23,102 bases of DNA, taken from assembly GCA_913041075.1 (NCBI GenBank), contig CAJWGZ010000008.1:1-23102 (forward strand). Reading direction: 5' to 3'. The translations under genes and the position numbers were made by a program. Numbering within the stretch: position 1 is the stretch's first letter; each line of letters opens with the position of its first letter. The DNA is from an uncultured Fidelibacterota bacterium (GTDB taxonomy: Bacteria; Fidelibacterota; Marinisomatia; Marinisomatales; TCS55). This document shows positions 7,659 through 16,585 of the stretch, one piece after another. The notes beneath the pieces were generated by a model. That model did no database searches, was not told the origin of the DNA, and saw nothing but the letters and a program-made list of their open reading frames with translations.

Positions 7659-9341
7659 ATGAAAAAAATATTGATTTGGTATATCTTGTTGGTTGGGTAT
7701 ATCAATGGGGCCGGGCCGGATCCCATGTTTGGCGAAAATGGGATGGTTGTTTCCACCAGCCGTCAAGCTTCAATAGCTGGAATTGAAATTTTAAAAAAGG
7801 GCGGCAATGCCGTCGATGCTGCTTGTGCTACGGGTTTTGTCTTGGCAGTCACATCATCATCAAATGGAAATGTCGGTGGTGGTGGATTTATGGTGGTCCA
7901 TAAGGCAGATAGTACAATCTTTACATTAGATTATAGAGAAATAGCGCCAGCTGCAGCCCATCAGGACATGTTCCTTGATTCCAATAGCGAGGTTATAGAT
8001 AATATGTCCTTACGAACAAGAGCAGCGTCCGGTGTCCCAGGGAGTGTTGATGGATTATTAAAAGCATGGAAAGATCATGGCTCAGGCAATATATCGCGTC
8101 GGGAATTACTCGCGTCTGCCATTGCACTAGCTGAAAGAGGATTTGAATTAAGCCATTATGAAGCAAAGCGCTTTAACGATAACAAAGATTTGTTTCTAAA
8201 GAATAAAGCTGCTGCTAAGATATTTATCCGTGAAGATAGAAAACCCTGGAAAGCAGGAGATCGATTTATTCAAAAAGACTTAGCCAGAACTTTAAAACGC
8301 ATTGCCCGGGAAGGACGAGATGGATTTTATACTGGGAAAACAGCTGATCTTATCATAGCGGAAATGAATAGGGGGATTGGCTTGATCACCCATGAAGATT
8401 TACTAAAATATGAATCTAAATATCGTGATCCTATGATTGGTTCCTTTAAAGGATACGATATTATTTCCATGGGTTTACCAAGCTCTGGAGGAACTATTTT
8501 AATCGAAATGCTCAATATGCTTGAAAATTTTTCTTTAGCAGAACTTGGCTGGAATTCATCTGATTATATCCACCTGTTGACTGAAGTTGAACGCAGGGCT
8601 TATGCTGATCGAGCCGAACACCTGGGTGATATTGACTTTTGGACGCCACCTTTATTAATGCTAACAAGCAAAAAATATGCAAAAGATCGCATGAATGATT
8701 TCTATGCAGATAAGGCAACATCAAGTACGGTTGTTTTTGCTGGAGATCCGAGTGGTTATGAAAGCCCCGAAACAACCCATTATTCTGTTATCGATAAGTA
8801 CGGCAATGCGGTAAGTGTAACTACTACTATAAACTTAGGATATGGTGGAGGTTTTCTTGTAGAGGGTGCTGGATTTTTCCTGAATAATGAAATGGATGAT
8901 TTTTCCGTTAAGCCTTGGGTGCCTAATGCTTTCGGATTAGTAGGGAATGCTGCCAATGCTATCCAGCCCGGGAAACGTCCCTTAAGCTCGATGACACCTA
9001 CAATTGTATTAAAGAATAAAGAACCATTTATCATACTTGGCTCACCTGGCGGTTCAAGAATTATAACAGCTGTATTACAAACAATATTAAACGTAACTGT
9101 TCATAATATGAATATACAAGAAGCTGTATCAGCGCCAAGGGTACATTCACAATGGCTGCCTGATGTAATTATGGCTGAATCATACAGTATAATCAAAGAT
9201 GTAGAAACATCGCTAATAAATAAAGGTCATGAAATTTTACCTTATAAAAACATTGGTGATGTAAATGCAATTTTAATAAATGAAGACGGTTATTTTGGCG
9301 GAACTGATATAAGAGGAGAAAATACTGCTATTGGCTATTAA
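7659..9341 (+). CDS. ggt: gamma-glutamyltranspeptidase
   Basis: Hydrolyses or transfers the gamma-glutamyl group of glutathione and related peptides outside the cytoplasm. The precursor is 560 residues, the usual size. An N-terminal signal peptide (about 1-18: basic KK, then a hydrophobic run) supports export. The large-subunit start shows the family pattern GGNAVDAACATGFVLAV. Autocatalytic cleavage should occur before T372 in ETTHYSVID, making T372 the N-terminal nucleophile of the small subunit. Other small-subunit landmarks are RPLSSMTPTIVLK and the oxyanion-side GSPGGSRIITAVLQ. The ATG is the only one before the signal sequence and lacks a Shine-Dalgarno motif. The last 14 bases overlap the 3' end of the opposite-strand M20 gene. 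Confidence 0.97.
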   Translation: MKKILIWYILLVGYINGAGPDPMFGENGMVVSTSRQASIAGIEILKKGGNAVDAACATGFVLAVTSSSNGNVGGGGFMVVHKADSTIFTLDYREIAPAAAHQDMFLDSNSEVIDNMSLRTRAASGVPGSVDGLLKAWKDHGSGNISRRELLASAIALAERGFELSHYEAKRFNDNKDLFLKNKAAAKIFIREDRKPWKAGDRFIQKDLARTLKRIAREGRDGFYTGKTADLIIAEMNRGIGLITHEDLLKYESKYRDPMIGSFKGYDIISMGLPSSGGTILIEMLNMLENFSLAELGWNSSDYIHLLTEVERRAYADRAEHLGDIDFWTPPLLMLTSKKYAKDRMNDFYADKATSSTVVFAGDPSGYESPETTHYSVIDKYGNAVSVTTTINLGYGGGFLVEGAGFFLNNEMDDFSVKPWVPNAFGLVGNAANAIQPGKRPLSSMTPTIVLKNKEPFIILGSPGGSRIITAVLQTILNVTVHNMNIQEAVSAPRVHSQWLPDVIMAESYSIIKDVETSLINKGHEILPYKNIGDVNAILINEDGYFGGTDIRGENTAIGY

Positions 9342-10506
9342 TTAGCTGATCTTCAATGAGCTGAACAAAAATTGAAGACCCTACCAAAAGCGCATTTTCA
9401 TCAATATCAAAGTGGGAACAATGATGAGGGACTGTAAGAATTTCTCGATCAATTGGCGCTGAACCAACAAAGAAAAAACAACCGGGAATTTTTTGGGCAT
9501 AATAACTGAAATCCTCTCCGCCCATTGATAAATACGGAAAACCACAGCCAGCACCGACTACTTTTTTCGCAGAGATCTTCAGTTTTTCATAGGCTGTTTC
9601 ATTATTGATAGTTGGTGGATATCCATCCATGTAGGTGAATTCAATATCTGCACCAAAGGTGCGGCCAATACCATTAATGATTTCTTCCATCCTACTTTTA
9701 ATCATTTGCCGATTATCTTCTGTATAGGCTCTGGCAGTCCCCTTTAACACAACTTCATCAGCAATTACATTGAAATTATGGCCACCATTTATTTGACCTA
9801 CGGTAACAACAGTACTTTCCAGAGGATTTGTATTTCGACTAACTATAGTTTGTAATGCTGTCACCAAATGGGCGGAAACTAAAACGGCATCAACTGTACC
9901 CTGGGGTGTGGCACCATGACCACCAACTCCTTTAATGGTTATTGCGAATTCATCGGCAGCTGCCATTGTTGGTCCATCCTTAATCCCAACTTCGCCATAT
10001 TTTTGGTAATTCCATAAATGGATACCATATATCTCATCAACCGTATCCAAACAGCCGTCCTCAATCATATAGCGAGCACCACCTCCGCCCTCCTCAGCAG
10101 GCTGAAAGATAAAGCGGATATTCCCTTTTAAATGTTCTTGAAATTGTTTTAGGACTGTTGCAGCACCGAGCAGCATAGCTGTATGTCCGTCATGCCCACA
10201 GGCATGCATAATTCCATCATTCACAGAGCGGTAAGGAATGTCTCCAGTTTCCTGAATCGGTAAGGCGTCCATGTCTGCGCGCAAACCTATTGTCGGGCCA
10301 CCTTTATTGCCTTTCAAATCTCCTATTACTCCTGTCTTACCTATACCGGTTGCTACATCAAAACCAAGGTCTTTTAGGTGTTCAGCCACCAAGCCAGATG
10401 TGCGGTGTTCATCAAATCCAAGTTCAGGATATTTATGAATATCCCTGCGGATAGCAATTATATCATCTGCTATTGCTGTGACTTCTGCTCTTATCTTTAC
10501 GGCCAT
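9328..10506 (-). CDS. M20-family metal-dependent amidohydrolase
   Basis: A 392-residue hydrolase of the M20D/hippurate hydrolase type, which removes acyl groups from N-acylated amino acids or related amides. Visible landmarks are RRDIHKYPELGFDE (20-33), LRADMDALPI (75-84), the metal-binding HACGHDGHTA (C103, H105), QPAEEGGGGA with the catalytic/ligand glutamates E138/E139, H163 in GIHLWN, and SMGGEDFSYY near the C-terminus, followed by the late histidines of VPHHCSHFDID. The central dimerisation (lid) domain runs from about 185 to 300. The protein has no signal peptide and is therefore probably cytoplasmic. The start lies 1 nt after the pnp stop, so it is the last gene of an rlmN–pnp–amidohydrolase unit. 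The substrate cannot be named from sequence; N-acetyl-amino acids, indole-acetyl or hippuryl amides are all possible. Confidence 0.92.
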   Translation of the reverse strand: MAVKIRAEVTAIADDIIAIRRDIHKYPELGFDEHRTSGLVAEHLKDLGFDVATGIGKTGVIGDLKGNKGGPTIGLRADMDALPIQETGDIPYRSVNDGIMHACGHDGHTAMLLGAATVLKQFQEHLKGNIRFIFQPAEEGGGGARYMIEDGCLDTVDEIYGIHLWNYQKYGEVGIKDGPTMAAADEFAITIKGVGGHGATPQGTVDAVLVSAHLVTALQTIVSRNTNPLESTVVTVGQINGGHNFNVIADEVVLKGTARAYTEDNRQMIKSRMEEIINGIGRTFGADIEFTYMDGYPPTINNETAYEKLKISAKKVVGAGCGFPYLSMGGEDFSYYAQKIPGCFFFVGSAPIDREILTVPHHCSHFDIDENALLVGSSIFVQLIEDQLINSQ

Positions 10507-10507
10507 C

Positions 10508-11284
10508 TTATAATACCATGCCCTTAATAATTTCGGTCAAAAGATTGGTAAAATCATCTTTAACTTGGACGGATACTTTTATAACGTCATCGTGGGAAAG
10601 TGGTTTATCAATTATCCCAGCAGCGTAATTGGTAATTGTGGAAATACCTAGGACCTTCATCCCTAATTCAGTTGCTGCTTGGATCTCCGGAACCGTACTC
10701 ATACCTACCGCATCTCCCCCAAGAGAACGTATATATGATACTTCCGCTGGTGTTTCGTATGATGGACCCAATGTCCAACAATAAGTTCCTTTCGTAATGG
10801 ACAAATCAATTTTATTTGCAGATTTAATAGCCAGTTTGATATATGCCGGATCATGAAATGGTGTACCTAAATATTCCTCCGGTTCAGTTACGCTGGTGCG
10901 GAAGGTGCAATCCATATGACTATCAATGATTATTAGACTTCCTGGTCGTAGATCTGGTTTTAAGGATCCTGCTGCGTTGGTAATTATTAAAGATTTGATA
11001 CCCAGCGAATGAAATAATTGAACAGGTAACGTTATCGTTTGTATATCATAACCTTCATAAAAATGGAACCGCCCTTTTGCGGCTAGTAAAGGAATATTAT
11101 CTAATGATCCGATAGCCAATTCACCAGCGTGGCCCCGGACCGTTGATTCTGGATAGTCAGGTATATCTTTGTATGGTATTGAAATAATATCATCCATCCG
11201 GTCACAAAATCCACCCATTCCGGATCCGAGTACAACAGCAATACTCGCTCGAATCTCAGTCCGGTCAATAATGAATTGTTTCAT
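10508..11284 (-). CDS. purine nucleoside phosphorylase, trimeric class
   Basis: Splits purine (deoxy)ribonucleosides with phosphate into base and (deoxy)ribose-1-phosphate for salvage. From the ATG at 11284 it has 258 residues. A TTG at 11305 would add seven residues and overlap the rlmN stop by 4 nt; the ATG is preferred because the TTG extension is not needed for the fold. Numbered from the TTG, the signatures are VVLGSGMGGF, GHAGE, GRFHFYEGY (H81 in the phosphate/ribose region), NAAGSL, YETPAE (E184), VGMSTVPE (M202) and TITNYAAG (N226). GMSTVPE plus the asparagine in TITN indicate a guanosine/inosine enzyme and not methylthioadenosine phosphorylase. The gene sits between rlmN and the amidohydrolase, with almost no spacing on either side. 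Confidence 0.93.
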   Translation of the reverse strand: MKQFIIDRTEIRASIAVVLGSGMGGFCDRMDDIISIPYKDIPDYPESTVRGHAGELAIGSLDNIPLLAAKGRFHFYEGYDIQTITLPVQLFHSLGIKSLIITNAAGSLKPDLRPGSLIIIDSHMDCTFRTSVTEPEEYLGTPFHDPAYIKLAIKSANKIDLSITKGTYCWTLGPSYETPAEVSYIRSLGGDAVGMSTVPEIQAATELGMKVLGISTITNYAAGIIDKPLSHDDVIKVSVQVKDDFTNLLTEIIKGMVL

Positions 11285-11301
11285 TGCTGATATATTATAT
11301 C

Positions 11302-12357
11302 TCAATTACAACTTTCCTGATCCAGTACAGCGAGCTGTCCGCAACCACCACTAATATCCGTGCCCTTACTCCAGCGAATGGTTACCGTAAAATTTGCCCG
11401 TTCAAGTCGATTTACAAATCGTTCGATTTTTTCTTCACTTGAACGGTGGAAAGGTCCATCAATTTCATTATAAGGAATCAAATTCAGCTTACATGGCAAA
11501 TTTCCAATCAGATCCATTAGTCTATCTGCATCTACAATATCATCATTTACACCGGCCAACAATACATATTCCAGTGTAATCAATTTTTTGGATATATAAT
11601 AATAATCCCAGGCAGATTGAATTAAACCATTCATTGAATGTGTTTTTGAAATAGGCATAATCTTCAGGCGTTGATCCTGACTACTGCCATTCAGGCTGAT
11701 TGCCAGTTTATACTTATGACCTTCTTTGGTGTACCGCATGATTTTTGGTATAATACCGACTGTGGATATGGTAATTCTTTTTGCGCTCAGATTTATACCT
11801 TCTTTGTGATTAAGCAAGTCAGCTGCATTTATAACCTGCTGATAATTTAAAAATGGTTCGCCCATACCCATAAATACCACATTAGTGATTCGTTTATTAA
11901 TAGAATTCAGTATCAGCAAATATTGATCAACTATTTCTCCCGCAGTGAGGTTTTTTATGAACCCCATTTTTGCTGTTGCGCAGAATTTACAATCTACGGC
12001 ACAGCCCACCTGAGTACTGACACATAAAGTGACTCGTTTCCCCTCTTCCATGATAACTGATTCGATTTTTTCTCCATAAGGTAGCTGGAGTAAAAATTTC
12101 TGAGTTGGCTCTAAATCCGAGCCTGTTTTTTTTATAAGTGTCAAAGGATGCAAAACATATTCATCGGCAAGTAAATCACGAAATGAAGATGGCAGGGTAT
12201 TCATCGCATTAATGGAATCGACCTGTTGTTTATACACCCAATGGAACAATTGTTTTCCTCGAAATGGTAATTCGTCATGCATAGCCGCAAGGGTCTCCAT
12301 TTCGGAAATATCCATTCCAACTAGTTGAACTTCTTGGGCTACTCGCGCGTTAGACAT
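11302..12357 (-). CDS. rlmN: dual-specificity rRNA/tRNA adenine C2-methyltransferase
   Basis: A radical-SAM enzyme that methylates carbon 2 of A2503 in 23S rRNA and, in studied bacteria, A37 of some tRNAs. The 351-residue protein carries the [4Fe-4S] motif CAVDCKFC (C119, C123, C126). It also has both mechanistic cysteines expected of RlmN: C112 in LCVSTQVGC and C339 in GGCGQL, the latter the methyl-carrying residue by comparison with E. coli C355. VIMEEGKR supplies the glutamate region upstream, and VFMGMGEPFLNY is the SAM-binding GEP motif. N-terminal residues 29-60 form the RNA-binding helical domain (LPFRGKQLFHWVYK). An alternative start is M15. It is the first gene of a minus-strand unit and divergent from moxR across 118 bp. 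Confidence 0.96.
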   Translation of the reverse strand: MSNARVAQEVQLVGMDISEMETLAAMHDELPFRGKQLFHWVYKQQVDSINAMNTLPSSFRDLLADEYVLHPLTLIKKTGSDLEPTQKFLLQLPYGEKIESVIMEEGKRVTLCVSTQVGCAVDCKFCATAKMGFIKNLTAGEIVDQYLLILNSINKRITNVVFMGMGEPFLNYQQVINAADLLNHKEGINLSAKRITISTVGIIPKIMRYTKEGHKYKLAISLNGSSQDQRLKIMPISKTHSMNGLIQSAWDYYYISKKLITLEYVLLAGVNDDIVDADRLMDLIGNLPCKLNLIPYNEIDGPFHRSSEEKIERFVNRLERANFTVTIRWSKGTDISGGCGQLAVLDQESCN

Positions 12358-12431
12358 GCAACAGAATTTCTAGTGCCTGTAAAGACAGAACAAGACAATA
12401 ACATTGTTTCCTGAGAGGGCGCCATTTAATT

Positions 12432-12462
12432 TTGACCCCTTCTGAATCATAAGCAAAATAAT
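12432..12462 (+). promoter_or_regulatory. candidate sigma-70-like promoter for moxR
   Basis: TTGACC at 12432-12437 matches five of six -35 bases, and AATAAT at 12457-12462 matches five of six -10 bases, but the 19-base spacer is longer than ideal. The site lies in the 118-bp divergent gap between rlmN and moxR, ending 13 bases before the moxR ATG. It is the best candidate I see in that gap and is weak evidence on its own. Confidence 0.25.
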
Positions 12463-12475
12463 AGATGGAAATTAC

Positions 12476-13468
12476 ATGAATAAAATGACAGATATTAAAT
12501 TGGTGAAACGGCTTACAGAATCCCGTGATCAATTCAATATGGAAATATCAAAACGTATTGTAGGACAGCAAGAGATAATAGATCACATTCTTATCGCCTT
12601 ACTTTGTCGGGGACACACCCTTTTAGTTGGTGTCCCGGGATTGGCAAAAACTTTATTGATAAAATCAATTGCTGAACTATTAGACCTGAATTTCAGCCGT
12701 ATTCAATTTACGCCCGACCTGATGCCAAGTGATATTACAGGAACAGAAATAATCGAAGAAGACCACAATACTGGAAAAAGGGAATTTCGATTTTTTAAGG
12801 GGCCTGTTTTCGGAAACATAATACTGGCTGATGAAATTAACCGTACTCCACCAAAAACACAGGCTGCATTATTAGAAGCGATGCAGGAGCATAATGTTAC
12901 CACAGCTGGTCAAACCTATATACTTGAAGAACCATTTTTTGTTCTAGCAACACAAAATCCCATTGAGCAGGAAGGTACTTACCCATTGCCTGAGGCACAG
13001 TTGGACCGCTTCATGTTTAATATAAAGATTGACTACCCTGACCACGAAGAAGAGGTAGCAATTGTCAAATCTACCACCAGTGGAATAGACAATGAATTAA
13101 ATATCATAATCGACCGGGGAGATCTGCTACTTTATCAAGACCTTGTGCGCAGGGTACCTATTGCAGATAATGTTATTGAATTCGCTGTTGACCTGGTATC
13201 CAAAACCCGTCCGCAATCAGATAAGGCGTTCGCTGCGGTCAGCGGTTGGATCGAATGGGGTGCGGGACCCAGGGCATCCCAATACCTGGTACTAGGTGCA
13301 AAAGCAAAAGCTGTGTTAGATGGCCGGCCTGCACCTGAAATAGATGATATAAAAGCAATGGCTCGACCTGTACTACGCCATCGTTTAATTACCAACTTTA
13401 ATGCGGAGGCAGAAGGGTTAAGCACTGATGATATTCTTTCCATCTTATTGGAAGATGACGCTAAGTAA
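12476..13468 (+). CDS. MoxR-family AAA+ ATPase
   Basis: A 330-residue AAA+ chaperone-like ATPase of the MoxR family, thought to remodel or activate partner proteins, commonly von Willebrand factor A (VWA) proteins. Walker A is GVPGLAKT (52-59), Walker B is ILADEIN (116-122), and sensor 1 is the asparagine in ATQNPIEQEG (N161). The LDRFMF segment (176-181) contributes the arginine region. The C-terminal lid domain contains RPVLRHRL. The first methionine is used; M4 is an alternative. The DUF58 gene follows after 5 nt, the classic MoxR–DUF58 pairing, so the two are expected to work together, although the process they serve here is unknown. Confidence 0.94.
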   Translation: MNKMTDIKLVKRLTESRDQFNMEISKRIVGQQEIIDHILIALLCRGHTLLVGVPGLAKTLLIKSIAELLDLNFSRIQFTPDLMPSDITGTEIIEEDHNTGKREFRFFKGPVFGNIILADEINRTPPKTQAALLEAMQEHNVTTAGQTYILEEPFFVLATQNPIEQEGTYPLPEAQLDRFMFNIKIDYPDHEEEVAIVKSTTSGIDNELNIIIDRGDLLLYQDLVRRVPIADNVIEFAVDLVSKTRPQSDKAFAAVSGWIEWGAGPRASQYLVLGAKAKAVLDGRPAPEIDDIKAMARPVLRHRLITNFNAEAEGLSTDDILSILLEDDAK

Positions 13469-13473
13469 ATTTT

Positions 13474-14373
13474 ATGGAATCAATTGATAAACGAAAATAC
13501 CTTCAGCCAGAAATGGTAGCGCGGCTGAGTAATATGTCTCTGCGGGCACGATTAGTGGTTGAAGGATATATAATAGGCCAGCATAAAAGCCCCTTCCATG
13601 GTTTTAGTGTGGAATTTGCTGAACACCGTACGTACGGTCCTGGTGATGAAATACGCCATGTTGATTGGAAATTATTTGCGAAAACAGATCGGTATTATGT
13701 AAAACAATATGAAGAAGAAACAAATTTGCGTTCATACATTATATTGGATACCAGTCGATCAATGGAATACAATAGTGGTATTGTATCCAAGTTGGAATAC
13801 GGAAACTATCTTGCTGCAGCCTTATCTTACTTGATGATTAATCAACAAGATGGGGTCGGACTTGTTCTCTTTGATAACAAAATACAAAAATTTCTCCCCC
13901 CGCGGTCAAAACCCAGCCAAATCAATGCAATCTTGGCTCATTTAGATAACGTAGGTCCTGGTGAGGATACAAACGTAGGTATCGTATTACATGAGATGGC
14001 TGAGCGGATCAAGAAACGTGGCCTGGTGATCCTTATATCAGATTTATTGGATGAGCCTGATACAATTATTAGTGGTTTAAAACATTTCAGACACAATAAA
14101 CAAGAAATGATCGTATTTCACATCATAGATAGAAAAGAACTGGAATTTGATTTTAATGATCGTACCCGGTTCAAGGATATGGAAACGGGGGAACTGATAA
14201 CTACTGAACCGTGGCAGATACGAAAAGTTTACCAAAAAGCTGTTCAAGCATACCAAGACACGTTCCGTTTACGGTGCCGTGAACAAAAAATCGATTATGT
14301 GCCCCTATTTACAGACCAAAACTTGGATCTTGCTTTAAATGAATATTTGAAGAAGCGTAAACGCTTGGGCTAA
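13474..14373 (+). CDS. DUF58 (VWA-like) protein paired with MoxR
   Basis: A 299-residue member of the DUF58 family. The N-terminal half has the family signature EFAEHRTYGPGDEIRHVDWK (48-67) followed by KQYEEE. A VWA-like fold follows, with a MIDAS-type metal site DTSRSM (D92, S94, S96), and later VILISDLLDEP as the second acidic strand. No signal peptide or membrane segment is evident, so the protein is probably cytoplasmic. It starts 5 nt after moxR and is followed at once by a strong terminator. The further membrane VWA proteins (BatA, BatB) that often follow this pair are absent here. DUF58 proteins are thought to be MoxR partners; no biochemical activity is established. Confidence 0.92.
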   Translation: MESIDKRKYLQPEMVARLSNMSLRARLVVEGYIIGQHKSPFHGFSVEFAEHRTYGPGDEIRHVDWKLFAKTDRYYVKQYEEETNLRSYIILDTSRSMEYNSGIVSKLEYGNYLAAALSYLMINQQDGVGLVLFDNKIQKFLPPRSKPSQINAILAHLDNVGPGEDTNVGIVLHEMAERIKKRGLVILISDLLDEPDTIISGLKHFRHNKQEMIVFHIIDRKELEFDFNDRTRFKDMETGELITTEPWQIRKVYQKAVQAYQDTFRLRCREQKIDYVPLFTDQNLDLALNEYLKKRKRLG

Positions 14374-14374
14374 T

Positions 14375-14404
14375 AAAAACCCCCATTAACGGGGGTTTTT
14401 TTAT
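14375..14404. terminator. bidirectional intrinsic terminator
   Basis: A perfect 10-bp inverted repeat: AAAAACCCCC (14375-14384), a six-base ATTAAC loop, and GGGGGTTTTT (14391-14400) followed by more T residues. Read rightward, it gives a five-pair G:C stem with a T tail just after the DUF58 stop. Read leftward, it gives the mirrored stem and T run after the convergent TPR gene. It therefore probably ends both transcripts. It is the only clear intrinsic terminator I found in the window. Confidence 0.93.
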
Positions 14405-14426
14405 TTAATTTATTAGAAACTCTTTA

Positions 14427-15539
14427 CTATCCACCCAATCGTTTAGCTTTTTCTAAATAGCGTAACGATTCATCAGGCTCCCCTTGTTGCAGCAATACGC
14501 GCGACATACCCCGATAATGAACAGGATTATCCGGATCAACTGCAATCAATTCCCGATAGAATTTTTCTGCTTTACGCCATTTTTCTGCATTTTCAAATAC
14601 CTGTGCCATACCCATCACTGCTTCAATATCATCAGGGTTTTCATCAAGAGCATTCATAAAATTGTATTCAGCCTCTTCCAAATTATCTGCCTTGGTATAT
14701 AGAATACCCAGGTTGAAATACAGATCCGCTTTTACTTCACGGTCCATTTCTTTATCAATTGCAACTTCATAAGTCTGGATCGATTTTTCCAACCGTTCTG
14801 TATAACGAGAGGAATCAAGTAAGGCCAAGTCATAGTAAATTTGAGCAAGGTTCCTAATAGATTGCGTATTGCTTGGTTCCAGTTCAACCGCTTTTTGTAT
14901 ATAAGGTAATGCTGTCTCGAATTCTTGTTTTTGCATAAATATCCGACCGGCCGTCAAATTTGCTTTGGTATCATTGGGGGATAGTTTTACTGCTTTTAAG
15001 ATATAATTCTCTGATTTATCAGTATTACCCGCATTGTGATTACAAGTAGATAGCATTATGTATGATTGTGCCTCATCCGGTTTTATTCTGGCTGAAACCT
15101 CGTAGGTGGCAATAGCCTTTTTCAGAGCTGCATCTTTCTCATCCATTGGTGCAGCAATATATTCATTGTACTCCTCACCGCCCCTGTTATACATCTCTAC
15201 CCAGAATTCTGTTCGGGCCATAGTAACAAATTCCTTGACTGTTTTTCCTTGGCCTAATATTGTTTTATTTGGGTCAATGGCCAAGGCCTTATCAAAAGAC
15301 TGGTTCATCTTTTCCCAATCTTTTTCCTGTAAAGCATAGATATGATACCCAAGTTGGTAAGGTATCTCTGGATTCTCAGGCTCTACTTCAACGGCCTTAA
15401 TGAGAAACTCTTTTGCTTTTGCCCATTCATCTTGTTGAATGTACAATTTAGCAGATGAATATTCTTGACTCGTGCAGCTTACAATTATTACAGCAGCAAG
15501 CCCAAGTATGACGACCCATATACGTTGTTTATTTAACAT
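14427..15539 (-). CDS. TPR-repeat lipoprotein
   Basis: A 370-residue predicted lipoprotein. The N-terminus MLNKQR, a hydrophobic stretch and IIVSC give a lipobox with C22 as the lipidated residue. The rest is made almost entirely of about eight tetratricopeptide repeats. Typical units end in a proline after the second helix, for example AVEVEPENPEIPYQLG, AVKLSPNDTKANLTAG, AVELEPSNTQSIRNLA and LIAVDPDNPVHYRGM. TPR solenoids hold protein partners together, so this is probably a periplasm-facing scaffold at the inner or outer membrane. The partner is unknown. It lies 63 nt downstream of the PfkB-family gene on the same strand and may be its operon mate. The bidirectional terminator marks its 3' end. 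Confidence 0.88.
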   Translation of the reverse strand: MLNKQRIWVVILGLAAVIIVSCTSQEYSSAKLYIQQDEWAKAKEFLIKAVEVEPENPEIPYQLGYHIYALQEKDWEKMNQSFDKALAIDPNKTILGQGKTVKEFVTMARTEFWVEMYNRGGEEYNEYIAAPMDEKDAALKKAIATYEVSARIKPDEAQSYIMLSTCNHNAGNTDKSENYILKAVKLSPNDTKANLTAGRIFMQKQEFETALPYIQKAVELEPSNTQSIRNLAQIYYDLALLDSSRYTERLEKSIQTYEVAIDKEMDREVKADLYFNLGILYTKADNLEEAEYNFMNALDENPDDIEAVMGMAQVFENAEKWRKAEKFYRELIAVDPDNPVHYRGMSRVLLQQGEPDESLRYLEKAKRLGG

Positions 15540-15602
15540 TTTTCCCTCTTGAATAACCTTTGATTAAAAAGCCAGTGAAATTAGGAGTAGATCACAATCC
15601 TA

Positions 15603-16496
15603 TCAAGAATTAAGGGTTTTACGCAGGTAGTCCTTACGGTGATCAATCTCCTCATTGGATGCACGATGCAGCGATTCAATACCAAACCCTTCGATACAAA
15701 GGCTCGCTAGAGCTGAACCATTAATAATTGCTTCTGTCATGGACTCACCATGGGCCACAGCAGCTGCCAAACCACCGCCAAAGGCATCCCCTGCGCCGGT
15801 TGGATCCACTACATTTTGCACAGGAAATATACCTATTGTATCCACGCTGTGACCAGAGTACAAACGGGCACCTTTCGAACCGCATTTTATGACCACTTGC
15901 TGTGGACCAAGGGACTGCAAAACCGCGCCCTGATCATCATGATTCTTGCGACGTGTGAATTGCTCAGCTTCAAATTCATTGAGCAGTAAAACATCACAAT
16001 AACTAACAACTTCTTTTAATTTTTTCCGTGCTGTGCCGATCCACAAATTCATGGTGTCAATAATTACGCATTCCCGTTTTGAATTCTGCTGTAATACAGA
16101 CAATTGCAATTCGGGATGAATGTTAGCCAAAAAAAGGATCGGGGTATTTTTATTATTTTCTGTCAGTTTCGGTTCATAATCGACAAATACACCTAATTCA
16201 GTGAATAATGTTTCGCGATCATCCCAATCTTCCGGATAGCGGCAACCCCAACTAAACGTTTGTCCATCTTTTTGATCCAAGTTGGATAGATCTTGCGAAT
16301 ATTCTTCAAATATTTTTATTCCTTCTGCAGGAAAATCCGTGCCAATTATCCCGACCAAATGTACATCGGCCGATTTACCAGCAGACACGGTGGCGTAGGT
16401 CGCCGAACCACCTAGAATGGACTCCCGTCTATCAGAAATAGTTTCGATAGTATCCAAACCAATGGAACCAACTATTAGTATAGGTTTGCCGGACAT
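15603..16496 (-). CDS. PfkB/ribokinase-family carbohydrate or nucleoside kinase
   Basis: A ribokinase-superfamily kinase of about 297 residues from the ATG at 16496. The frame is open to 16541 with ATGs at 16508 and 16541, but the conserved first strand ILIVGSIGLD begins four to five residues after the 16496 start. The family N-terminal motif GGSATYATVSAG follows, and the C-terminal PfkB signature NVVDPTGAGDAFGGG contains the catalytic-base aspartate and the anion-hole glycines. DVLLLNEFEAEQFT is the usual 'NExE' region. It transfers the ATP gamma-phosphate to a hydroxymethyl group of a sugar, nucleoside or similar small molecule. Sequence alone does not give the substrate, and no neighbouring sugar-uptake gene helps. 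It is divergent from the metallophosphoesterase gene. Confidence 0.88.
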   Translation of the reverse strand: MSGKPILIVGSIGLDTIETISDRRESILGGSATYATVSAGKSADVHLVGIIGTDFPAEGIKIFEEYSQDLSNLDQKDGQTFSWGCRYPEDWDDRETLFTELGVFVDYEPKLTENNKNTPILFLANIHPELQLSVLQQNSKRECVIIDTMNLWIGTARKKLKEVVSYCDVLLLNEFEAEQFTRRKNHDDQGAVLQSLGPQQVVIKCGSKGARLYSGHSVDTIGIFPVQNVVDPTGAGDAFGGGLAAAVAHGESMTEAIINGSALASLCIEGFGIESLHRASNEEIDHRKDYLRKTLNS

Positions 16497-16585
16497 ACAG
16501 GTCTCCATTTTAAGGGATTTCGAAATGATGAGCAAAACCATATTATCTTGCTAAAAGGAAGGCCATAGCAGTATATTTTGCGCTT

